Part shown: in pieces, positions 6,494 through 12,558 of the stretch | How the letters are laid out: every line of letters begins with the position of its first letter | Position numbering within the stretch: position 1 is the first letter of the stretch | DNA from: an uncultured Coriobacteriaceae bacterium | GTDB taxonomy: Bacteria > Actinomycetota > Coriobacteriia > Coriobacteriales > Eggerthellaceae | Reading direction: 5' to 3' | NCBI GenBank assembly: GCA_902781245.1 | Contig: CACZIP010000021.1 | Location: 1-13,767, forward strand | DNA length: 13,767 nt | Made by a program: the position numbers and the translations under genes | The notes under the pieces: model-generated | The model's input: only the letters and a program-made list of their open reading frames with translations | Databases searched by the model: none | What the model was told of the DNA's origin: nothing

Positions 6494-7291
6494 TTACTGC
6501 AAGCTGTACGGCTCAGCTCTATCGGCAAGCAGCTTGGCGGCCGCACGCCAACCAGGCAAGATGCGATCGAGGTGCTCGCGGAATTCCATCTCCGACAACG
6601 GAGAGAGTTTCTCGAATTCCTTGAGGATCGTGTACACCAGGCAGTCGGGCGGATACGGCAAAAGGTCGGTCGACAGCCACAACGCTCCCGCTTCATACGC
6701 CGACCAACGACCGCGCATGGCACGCATGCGAACCGGTGGGACGTTCATCCCGGGCAACACGGAAGCCGCGAAATCATTCGCCATCGACGTCGCGTTGCGC
6801 ATGAGCACACTTTCTGCGTACCCATTAAAGGCCAAGCGCGCCTCGTCGTAGTTCTTCGGGTGGACGACGTAGAGCGTGAGCAGCGAGATGTCAGCCTTCA
6901 ACGAATACTTCGCCGTGGCGCGACCGCGAGCCACGTTCTTCATCCTCTTCGTCGCCAGCGGATACACCCTCAGCTGGAACGGGCGGCCCATGACATAGGC
7001 GACATCGCCGGTCTGGAAACGGCATTTTCCATACGAGCTCTTCGAAAAGCGCTTCAGCATGTCCTGGCGCATCTCCTCGACCGCGACGACTCGCTCGGTG
7101 AAGAAGTCAACGATCGTTTTCACTTCTATGGTGCGCGATGCCATGATGTACGGCTCGGCCGTCGGCGGCGTCAACGCCACGAACAGATCGGGCATTCCCG
7201 CACGGATGATGGGCACTTCGACCTCGATGCCTTCCGGCGTCTTGTAGTTGATGCGCTCCTGCGACTTCTGATTCCCGGCACCCTCTGTCAT
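6494..7291 (-). CDS. YgjP/DUF45-fold protein with lost HExxH zinc motif
   Basis: A 265-residue cytoplasmic protein with no signal peptide. The layout follows YgjP-like metallopeptidases (DUF45/WLM group): an N-terminal beta region (25-70) with TIEVKTIVDFFTERVVAVEEM, then TGDVAYVMGRPFQLRVYP (94-111), then the C-terminal core MRGRWSAYEAGALWLSTDLL (192-211), PPDCLVYTIL and a closing LDRILPGW (241-248). In active members the core reads SRWGSCS, then VVHELxHLxxxNH, then FW, then LP. Here the helix reads TILKEFEKL (221-229): both histidines of HExxH are lysines (224, 228) and the third ligand position is near Glu234. Zinc proteolysis is therefore not expected. The start at 7291 has GGGAG 6 nt upstream; an earlier ATG at 7345 has poorer context. 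Divergent from the PhnP-like gene. Assignment rests on pattern recall, not a search. Confidence 0.75.
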   Translation of the reverse strand: MTEGAGNQKSQERINYKTPEGIEVEVPIIRAGMPDLFVALTPPTAEPYIMASRTIEVKTIVDFFTERVVAVEEMRQDMLKRFSKSSYGKCRFQTGDVAYVMGRPFQLRVYPLATKRMKNVARGRATAKYSLKADISLLTLYVVHPKNYDEARLAFNGYAESVLMRNATSMANDFAASVLPGMNVPPVRMRAMRGRWSAYEAGALWLSTDLLPYPPDCLVYTILKEFEKLSPLSEMEFREHLDRILPGWRAAAKLLADRAEPYSLQ

Positions 7292-7322
7292 GTTGCGCTC
7301 CCGCCTGCAGCGTGCTGCGTCG

Positions 7323-7341
7323 AAAAGGGACACGCCCTTTT
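7323..7341. repeat. Short inverted repeat in the divergent promoter region
   Basis: AAAAGGG (7323-7329) and CCCTTTT (7335-7341) flank ACACG. It lies between the divergent YgjP-like and PhnP-like genes, upstream of the chosen start of the former. With the neighbouring repeat at 7376-7396 it looks like a decayed form of a palindrome with core GGGAC-N-GTCCC flanked by A and T runs. Confidence 0.45.
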
Positions 7342-7375
7342 GCATACAAATCTCTATCGCCCATCGTAATATGTT

Positions 7376-7396
7376 AAAAAGGGACTGTCCATTATT
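7376..7396. repeat. Imperfect palindrome with GGGACTGTCC core
   Basis: Arms 7376-7385 and 7387-7396 pair at eight of ten positions around T7386, with core GGAC-T-GTCC. The same core, GGGAC-A-GTCCC, is in the palindrome at 8223-8253. It lies 30 nt upstream of the PhnP-like gene, so it could be a repeat copy, an operator, or both. Confidence 0.45.
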
Positions 7397-7425
7397 TACA
7401 CAAACCCAGATAGAAGGCCTAGGCG

Positions 7426-8217
7426 ATGAAGAAGCACACGTTCACGTTCATGGGAACCGGCGCAGGTTGCGGCGTGCCGGCGTTCTTCTGCGAATGCCCC
7501 GCATGCGAGGAAGCGCGCAGCAATCCACGTGCACAACGTGGAGATTGCGGCGTCATGGTCACAGGTGAACAGCGCACGCTCATCGACACGCCGCCTGACA
7601 TCCGCCATTACTTCAACCGCGAAGGCGTACGGTACATCGACAACCTCATCTACACGCATTGGCACTTCGACCACGTGGGCGGCCTCGGCGAGCTCGAGTA
7701 CATGGTACAGCTGCTGACGAAGCAACCCATTCCCACGTTCGCAAGCCCCTACACGCTCGAGAGCATCGGGCGCGAGTTCGAATACATGATGTACTGCCTC
7801 GCCCGCTGCGAGTGGAACCCGTTCGAGGAGCTCGAGCTCGACGGCGTGAAGTACACTGCGCTGCCCGTCACGCACGCGCCGGGCACGTACGGCTACTTGA
7901 TCGAAACCGAGGAAACCCGTCTGTTCTACGCGAGCGACACGGGCAAGTTGCCCGACGAGACCGCCGAGCGCATCCGCGGTGTCAACATCCTCGCGATGGA
8001 TGCGACCTATTGGAAGGAAAACGGCTTCCCGCAATCGCATCACAGCGTACAGGAAACGATCGAGGAAGGCCTCGCACTCGATGCGGGCAAGATCTATCTG
8101 ACGCACCTGTGCATGCACTATTCCGAGCCGATCACGCTCGCCGAACTCGAGGAATACTGCGCGCAATACGACGGCCGCGTCGCCCCCGCCGCAGATGGAT
8201 TGTCGTTCGAAATCTAA
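7426..8217 (+). CDS. PhnP-like metallo-beta-lactamase-fold cyclic phosphodiesterase
   Basis: Soluble 263-residue metallohydrolase. Seen: GTGAGCGVPAFFCECPACEEAR (start at residue 10), with Cys22, Cys24 and Cys27 matching the cysteines that hold the structural zinc in E. coli PhnP; LIDTPPDIR (52-60); the catalytic metal motif HWHFDH (78-83); a histidine-bearing VTHAPG; the metal aspartate in YASDTGK; and a late LTHLCMH region. Established PhnP hydrolyses 5-phosphoribosyl 1,2-cyclic phosphate in phosphonate breakdown and also acts on 2',3'-cyclic nucleotides. No phosphonate genes lie nearby, so the physiological substrate here is uncertain and I give no gene symbol. ATG 7426 has GAAGG 8 nt upstream. 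A related MBL-fold hydrolase (YycJ or RNase Z-like) is less likely because of the CxCxxC motif. Confidence 0.87.
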   Translation: MKKHTFTFMGTGAGCGVPAFFCECPACEEARSNPRAQRGDCGVMVTGEQRTLIDTPPDIRHYFNREGVRYIDNLIYTHWHFDHVGGLGELEYMVQLLTKQPIPTFASPYTLESIGREFEYMMYCLARCEWNPFEELELDGVKYTALPVTHAPGTYGYLIETEETRLFYASDTGKLPDETAERIRGVNILAMDATYWKENGFPQSHHSVQETIEEGLALDAGKIYLTHLCMHYSEPITLAELEEYCAQYDGRVAPAADGLSFEI

Positions 8218-8222
8218 ATGCG

Positions 8223-8253
8223 ATGAGTCATTGGGACAGTCCCAATGACTCAT
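8223..8253. repeat. Perfect palindrome with 15-bp arms
   Basis: ATGAGTCATTGGGAC (8223-8237) and GTCCCAATGACTCAT (8239-8253) are exact reverse complements around a single A at 8238. It begins 6 nt after the PhnP-like stop codon. A one-base centre is too tight for a normal hairpin loop, but the outer stem could fold in RNA. It may act as a terminator for the + gene and looks like a member of a dispersed repeat family. Confidence 0.85.
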
Positions 8254-8256
8254 TAT

Positions 8257-8327
8257 CAGATGAACAGGGGACGGGTTAAGTGTTCACGCGTTTCGCGTGA
8301 ACACTTAACCCGTCCCCTGTTCATCTG
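8257..8327. repeat. Perfect palindrome with 34-bp arms and TTT loop
   Basis: Bases 8257-8290 are the exact reverse complement of 8294-8327 around TTT (8291-8293). The arms carry CAGATGAACAGGGGACGGG at the outside and GTGTTCACGCG at the loop. A further TCCCCTG copy follows at 8328-8334. It sits between the convergent PhnP-like and 5'-nucleotidase genes and could end both transcripts, though neither strand has a clear U-tract. The perfect symmetry suggests recent origin or active maintenance. No transposase or other coding capacity is present. Confidence 0.9.
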
Positions 8328-8344
8328 TCCCCTGATACAACAGC

Positions 8345-10018
8345 TTACTCAATGATGGTGATACGCCCCTGGGGCTCCGCGTATGTTTCGGGAACCTCGT
8401 GGTCACAAGGCCCGGCGAGATAACCCGTGAACACCTCGTAATCGAAGTCGCACATGATTCGGTCTTCCGCGTCAGCAGCCTGTTTGAACGTATAGTACGT
8501 GTCGCCACCCTGACTGAGGAATTCAGTCGTCGCTATCGAATACACGTCATCTGCTGCCCACGCGCGGTCCCCCACCTGCTCGATCGTCACGCGAGAGCCC
8601 GGAGAAGCCGGAGATGCATACGTCGAATTGGGGTAGGTATCGCCCTCTTCGTAGGGCACGGTTGTATCTACCGTGAACTTTATTCCTGCTACCTGGGGGA
8701 ACGCACCGATATAGGAGTCCTCACCAGCATTTTGGCAACTGGCTTCGATCGCTTCGAGCAATTGTGCTCCGGTGAGCTTCAAAATAAGTACCTGATCCGC
8801 AAACGGAAACACCTCTTTGATATCGGCAAGTGTGATCTCGCCCTGCTCTATGGACTGGCGTATGGCTCCACCGTTCCACACCGCTCCATCCAGCTTCATG
8901 CCCGATGACTGCTCCGCACCCCACGCTGCCGCGTCACAGACGAAATCACCGAGGTTTGTCTCGTGCGAGCGAACATCGCTTCTCTCCCCGTCGAGCTTGA
9001 ACTCGGTATGCCCGAGCTCTACTTTCAACTCGCTTTCCACCTGGTCATCCACCTGGTCGATAATCGACTGTGTCGCCTGGTCGATGCCATCGTAGCTGCC
9101 ATAAGGCATTGACTGATCATCCGGCAGACCCGAATCGATAACGACAACGCCTATGTTGGCCATATAGCAGCCGGTCTCGACAAGCAGCGTCCCAGCAACC
9201 TCTTCGCTGACGAGCTTATGATCATGACCATCTATGAACAGGTCGATGCCCTCGACTTTGTTGAGGAGCTCGCGGCTTGTGCTGGGAGCGCACGCCTCCA
9301 GATTTCCCAAGTGCCCCAGGCATATCACAAGGTCGCACCCCTGGTTGCGGAAGTCTTCAACCTGCTTGCGAGCACAATCGAAAAGATCGTCACCAGCAAG
9401 GAATCGGAACTTCTCCGTGTATACGGGCTTTGCGTTCGTCATTGTCGCAGGCGTCGTCAAGCCGAAAACACCGACCTTCGTGCCATCGGAAAGATCAAAG
9501 GTCTTCGACGGGGGGAAGCGCAATTCGCCTGTTTCAGCCAAAAGCACGTTGGCCGAGATGAGCGGGAATTGAGCCTCCTGCTCAAAGGATGCGATATTGT
9601 CGTCGCCTCGATCGAATTCGTGGTTGCCGACGGTCATGAGGTCGTAACCACATGAGTTCATGAACGTGATGGCAGTCGCGCCATTTGACTGATCGACAAG
9701 CGGCATGCCCTGCGTTGCATCTCCGGCGTCCACGAGAAGGACGTCATAACCCTTGGCTTCCCAATCAGCCTTGAGCTGCGCCACAGCCGCCATCGAGAAG
9801 TTGCCCGAATTATCGTCAGTCGCTTTCACCTCGACGTCATGGCCATGGCTGTCGTTGGTGTGAATGATGGCGAGCATCGGGCTTGAAGCCTGCGATACGC
9901 TGCTGCTCGATTGGCTGGAAGCTTGACTGGCACATCCCCACATCGGCCCCAAGGCAGCCGAAGCCGCGAGAAGCCCGAGTCCCTTCACGAAGTACCGCCT
10001 GGTAATCTGCACGCTCAC
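8345..10018 (-). CDS. Tat-exported 5'-nucleotidase/2',3'-cyclic phosphodiesterase lipoprotein
   Basis: Surface enzyme that should dephosphorylate nucleotides outside the cell for salvage. The 557-residue precursor starts with a Tat signal, TRRYFVKG (6-13) plus a hydrophobic run, ending in WGC, so Cys29 is the likely lipidated residue. A Ser/Gln-rich linker (31-46) follows. The metallophosphatase domain (48-300) carries HTNDSHGH (53-60), DAGDATQG (97-104), GNHEFDRG (131-138), LGHLGN (234-239) and GHDHK (264-268), covering the expected dinuclear metal ligands. The C-terminal nucleotidase domain (about 335-535) has HETNLGDF (352-359), NGGAIR (382-387), VFPF (403-406) and GGDTYYTF (504-511). The GTG start at 10018 is supported by AAGGAGG 6 nt upstream and by the complete signal. 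It lacks a C-terminal membrane anchor. UshA/YfkN-type family; exact substrate unknown. Confidence 0.92.
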   Translation of the reverse strand: MSVQITRRYFVKGLGLLAASAALGPMWGCASQASSQSSSSVSQASSPMLAIIHTNDSHGHDVEVKATDDNSGNFSMAAVAQLKADWEAKGYDVLLVDAGDATQGMPLVDQSNGATAITFMNSCGYDLMTVGNHEFDRGDDNIASFEQEAQFPLISANVLLAETGELRFPPSKTFDLSDGTKVGVFGLTTPATMTNAKPVYTEKFRFLAGDDLFDCARKQVEDFRNQGCDLVICLGHLGNLEACAPSTSRELLNKVEGIDLFIDGHDHKLVSEEVAGTLLVETGCYMANIGVVVIDSGLPDDQSMPYGSYDGIDQATQSIIDQVDDQVESELKVELGHTEFKLDGERSDVRSHETNLGDFVCDAAAWGAEQSSGMKLDGAVWNGGAIRQSIEQGEITLADIKEVFPFADQVLILKLTGAQLLEAIEASCQNAGEDSYIGAFPQVAGIKFTVDTTVPYEEGDTYPNSTYASPASPGSRVTIEQVGDRAWAADDVYSIATTEFLSQGGDTYYTFKQAADAEDRIMCDFDYEVFTGYLAGPCDHEVPETYAEPQGRITIIE

Positions 10019-10097
10019 TGCCTGCCTCCTTCACTTGGCAAACACGCTGAACAACCACAGGGCGCAACAAGAACTTGCCCGCCACTCGACGTCGTCT

Positions 10098-10123
10098 TAT
10101 TGATGCATTTTACGTCATCAATA
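10098..10123. promoter_or_regulatory. Operator-like dyad upstream of the nucleotidase
   Basis: TATTGATG (10098-10105) and CATCAATA (10116-10123) form a perfect 8-bp dyad with a 10-bp spacer, about 80 nt upstream of the GTG start. On the minus strand the spacer holds TAAAAT (10107-10112), a 5/6 match to a -10 box, so a protein bound to the dyad would cover a promoter. No good -35 is seen. The regulator is unknown. Confidence 0.4.
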
Positions 10124-10158
10124 CCTGGTCGCACCATCAAGCAAAAGAAACCAGCTCC

Positions 10159-10190
10159 AAAAAGAAGCGGCCCGCTCGAAAACGGGCCGC
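10159..10190 (-). terminator. Rho-independent terminator of the EF-G-like gene
   Basis: GC-only stem GCGGCCCG (10167-10174) and CGGGCCGC (10183-10190) with an 8-nt loop. On the minus strand it is followed by TTCTTTTT, the classical intrinsic terminator pattern, about 30 nt after the stop codon of the EF-G-like gene. Confidence 0.85.
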
Positions 10191-10218
10191 CTTGCTTGTC
10201 GCATTATTAAGCGAGCGA

Positions 10219-12288
10219 TTAGTTGCCAGCAGCGCGGGCAGCCTGGTACTCGTCGACGAGCTTCTTCTGGACGTCGGCCGGAGCCTGCTCGTAACCGTTG
10301 ATCTCGATGGTGTACGAACCCTGGCCACGGGTCATCGAGCGCAGGTCGCGCGTGTAGCCGTAAACCTCGGCGTACGGCGCGCGCATGATGATCGTGGTCT
10401 CGCCAGCGTCTGCGGCGTCGGTGCCGACGATGCGGCCGCGGCGGGTGGAGATGTCGCCCATGACGGTGCCGGCATACTCGTCGGTGACGGTGACGCGCAG
10501 GTCAGCCATCGGCTCGAGGATGACCGGGTTGGCCTTCTCGCAGCAAGCGCGGAAGCCGATGCGGGCAGCAGTCTTGAACGCCATTTCGTTCGAGTCGACG
10601 GAGTGATACGAGCCGTCATAGACGGTGCACTTGATGTCGACCATCGGGTAACCGGCGAGGAAGCCCTCGGCCATGGCGTCCTGAACGCCCTTGTCGACAG
10701 CCGGGATCAGGCCGCCAGGGATGGCGCCGCCCTTGATCTCGTCCACGAACTCGTAGCCCATGTCGGGGTTGGGCTCGAGGCGCAGCCAGCAGTCGCCGAA
10801 CTGGCCGGAACCACCGGTCTGCTTCTTGTGGCGACCCTGAGCCTCGGCCATCTTGCGGATGGTCTCGCGATACGGGATGCGCACCGGGATGAGCTTGGCC
10901 TCGACGTTGGCGGTTTCCTTCATGCGGATGAGCAGCGTGTTGATCTGCTCGTCGCCCATGGCGGTGAGGATGGTCTGGTGGGTCTCCTCGTCGCGGCGGA
11001 TCTGGATGGTCGGATCGGTCTCGGAGGCGCGGGCCAGGAAGGTGCCGAGCTTGTCCTCTTCCTTCTTGTTGGCAGCCTCGATGGCAACCGGGTACAGCGG
11101 CGTGGGCAGCGGCATCGGTGCGAGCTCGAGCTTGCCGTCGGCGGAATAGGTGTCGCCAGGGCGTGCGTCGTCGAGCTTCGGGACGATGATGATGTCGCCA
11201 GCCTTGGCAGATTTGACCTCGTTGGACTCCTTGCCCATCATGACGAGGATCTTGCCGACGCGATCCTTGTCGCCCGTGCGGGCGTTGATGAGGTCCTGAC
11301 CGGGCTCGAGGACACCGGTGAGCACCTTGATGTAGCTCAGGCGGCCGACGAACGCGTCGGACGTGGACTTGAACACGAAGCCCGCGGGGGAACCGGTCTC
11401 GTCGATGGCGACCTTCTCGCCGTTCGTCAAGACGTAAGCGGCATGCTCACGCGGATGCGGGAAGAACGTTGCGATGTCCTCCATGAGGCCCTGGATGCCC
11501 TGTTTGATGATGGTGGAGCCGGTGTAGACCGGGACGAAGACGCCCTGGTTGATGGCGTCATGGATGCACTTCTCGAGTTCTTCCTGCGTCAGCTCTTCAC
11601 CCTCGAGGTACTTCATCATGATTTCCTCGTCGGCCTCTGCGACGGCGTCGATCAGACGCTCACGGGCGCTGTCGGCGCGCTCCTGGAAATCAGCCGGGAT
11701 GTCTTCGACGCGCTCGGGCGAGCCGTCCTTGTCGAAGTAGCGGGCCTTCATGCGAACGACGTCGATGACGCCCTGGAAGTCGGCCTGCTGGCCGAGGGGC
11801 AACGTGACCGGCGAAAGGCGCTTGCCGAAGCGGGCATGCAGGAGAGCCATGGCCGCGCCGAAGTCGGCGTTGTCGCGGTCGATGTGGTTGATGAAGACGG
11901 AGCGCGAGATGTTCATCTTCTCGGCTTCCTTCCACAGCTTGGTCGTCATGACCTGCGGGCCATCGACGGCGTCAACCACGAACATGGCCATCTCGGCGGC
12001 GTACATCGTGGCGATCGTGTCGCCGATGAAGTCGGGGTGACCAGAGGTGTCGAGCAGGTTGATTTTGTAGTCCTTGTAAGGAACAGGAGCAATGGACGTG
12101 CTGATGGTGAACTTGCGCCGGATCTCTTCGTCGTCGTAATCGAGATAGGACTTGCCGTCGTGGGTCGTGCCCATGCGGGGCGTGCGACCGGAGACGAACA
12201 GCATCGCCTCAGCGAGCGAAGTCTTGCCGGCGCCATCTTGGCCGACAAGCGCGATGTTGCGCACATGTTCAGGAGTAGGTGCAGCCAT
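10219..12288 (-). CDS. Elongation factor G-like GTPase (EF-G paralogue)
   Basis: Translational GTPase of 689 residues with all five EF-G domains. Seen (numbering from 12288): G1 GQDGAGKTS (16-24); switch I TISTSIAPV (61-69); G3 DTSGHPDF (80-87), keeping the histidine needed for GTP hydrolysis; and G4 NHIDRDN (134-140), where the family normally has NKxD. Domain II follows (GFVFKSTSD, then GRLSYIKVLTG). Domain IV has HKKQTGGSGQFGDCWL and YHSVDSNEMAFKTAA, and domain V has RRGRIVG and GYTRDLRSMTRGQGSY. The P-loop style and lack of the AHIDAGKTT signature place it with EF-G-like paralogues rather than the main FusA. No rpsL/rpsG/tuf genes adjoin it, which agrees. The start at 12288 has GGTGG 5 nt upstream; the ATG at 12300 is the alternative. 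Its role could be stress or recycling related, but this is unproven. Confidence 0.9.
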   Translation of the reverse strand: MAAPTPEHVRNIALVGQDGAGKTSLAEAMLFVSGRTPRMGTTHDGKSYLDYDDEEIRRKFTISTSIAPVPYKDYKINLLDTSGHPDFIGDTIATMYAAEMAMFVVDAVDGPQVMTTKLWKEAEKMNISRSVFINHIDRDNADFGAAMALLHARFGKRLSPVTLPLGQQADFQGVIDVVRMKARYFDKDGSPERVEDIPADFQERADSARERLIDAVAEADEEIMMKYLEGEELTQEELEKCIHDAINQGVFVPVYTGSTIIKQGIQGLMEDIATFFPHPREHAAYVLTNGEKVAIDETGSPAGFVFKSTSDAFVGRLSYIKVLTGVLEPGQDLINARTGDKDRVGKILVMMGKESNEVKSAKAGDIIIVPKLDDARPGDTYSADGKLELAPMPLPTPLYPVAIEAANKKEEDKLGTFLARASETDPTIQIRRDEETHQTILTAMGDEQINTLLIRMKETANVEAKLIPVRIPYRETIRKMAEAQGRHKKQTGGSGQFGDCWLRLEPNPDMGYEFVDEIKGGAIPGGLIPAVDKGVQDAMAEGFLAGYPMVDIKCTVYDGSYHSVDSNEMAFKTAARIGFRACCEKANPVILEPMADLRVTVTDEYAGTVMGDISTRRGRIVGTDAADAGETTIIMRAPYAEVYGYTRDLRSMTRGQGSYTIEINGYEQAPADVQKKLVDEYQAARAAGN

Positions 12289-12342
12289 ACGAACCACCAT
12301 CTTTCATCCAAGGGCATTCCGCCCATTTACACACATTTGAAT

Positions 12343-12351
12343 AGTGTATCA
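12343..12351 (-). promoter_or_regulatory. Candidate extended -10 for the EF-G-like gene
   Basis: On the minus strand the sequence reads TGATACACT, a TGn-extended -10 with 4/6 matches in the hexamer, about 55 nt upstream of the chosen start. The flank is locally AT-rich. No strong -35 is present. Low-confidence prediction. Confidence 0.3.
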
Positions 12352-12464
12352 AATCAGAGCAAAACGAGTTTGGGCAGCGCGATAAAAAGGCTGTCTTTCT
12401 TTCACTTCGTCACCCGGATTGCGGGATAAGCGTAGCGAGGTAAGCCCGAGGAGGAGCAAAATCC

Positions 12465-12493
12465 ACTTCTCCGCCTGATTTTGGCGGAGAAGT
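12465..12493 (-). terminator. Hairpin downstream of the amidohydrolase gene
   Basis: Perfect 11-bp inverted repeat ACTTCTCCGCC (12465-12475) and GGCGGAGAAGT (12483-12493) with a 7-nt loop. On the minus strand it is followed by GGATTTTGC, a short T-run, so it can act as a terminator for the gene ending at 12559. It lies 65 nt beyond the stop. The surrounding gap (12301-12558) has further small dyads and no credible gene. Confidence 0.55.
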
Positions 12494-12558
12494 TAGTTTG
12501 CGACGACGAAGCGTCGAGCCAAGCTTGTCTCGCAATCTGGCGGCGAAAAAACTCTGCG

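Noticed and set aside
7340..7372. TTGCAT and TAATAT as a promoter for the PhnP-like gene
   Set aside because: The spacing is 21 nt, too long for a standard promoter; not supported well enough to list.
8223..8334. Insertion sequence or CRISPR remnant
   Set aside because: No transposase, no repeated spacer pattern; the two palindromes differ from each other, so neither interpretation fits.
10075..12429. 784-codon open frame on the + strand, longer than the EF-G-like gene it opposes
   Set aside because: It is an antisense shadow caused by GC-rich codon use. Its translation is a low-complexity mix rich in Val, Asp, Arg, Leu and His with no family resemblance, while the opposite strand encodes full EF-G motifs with a terminator.
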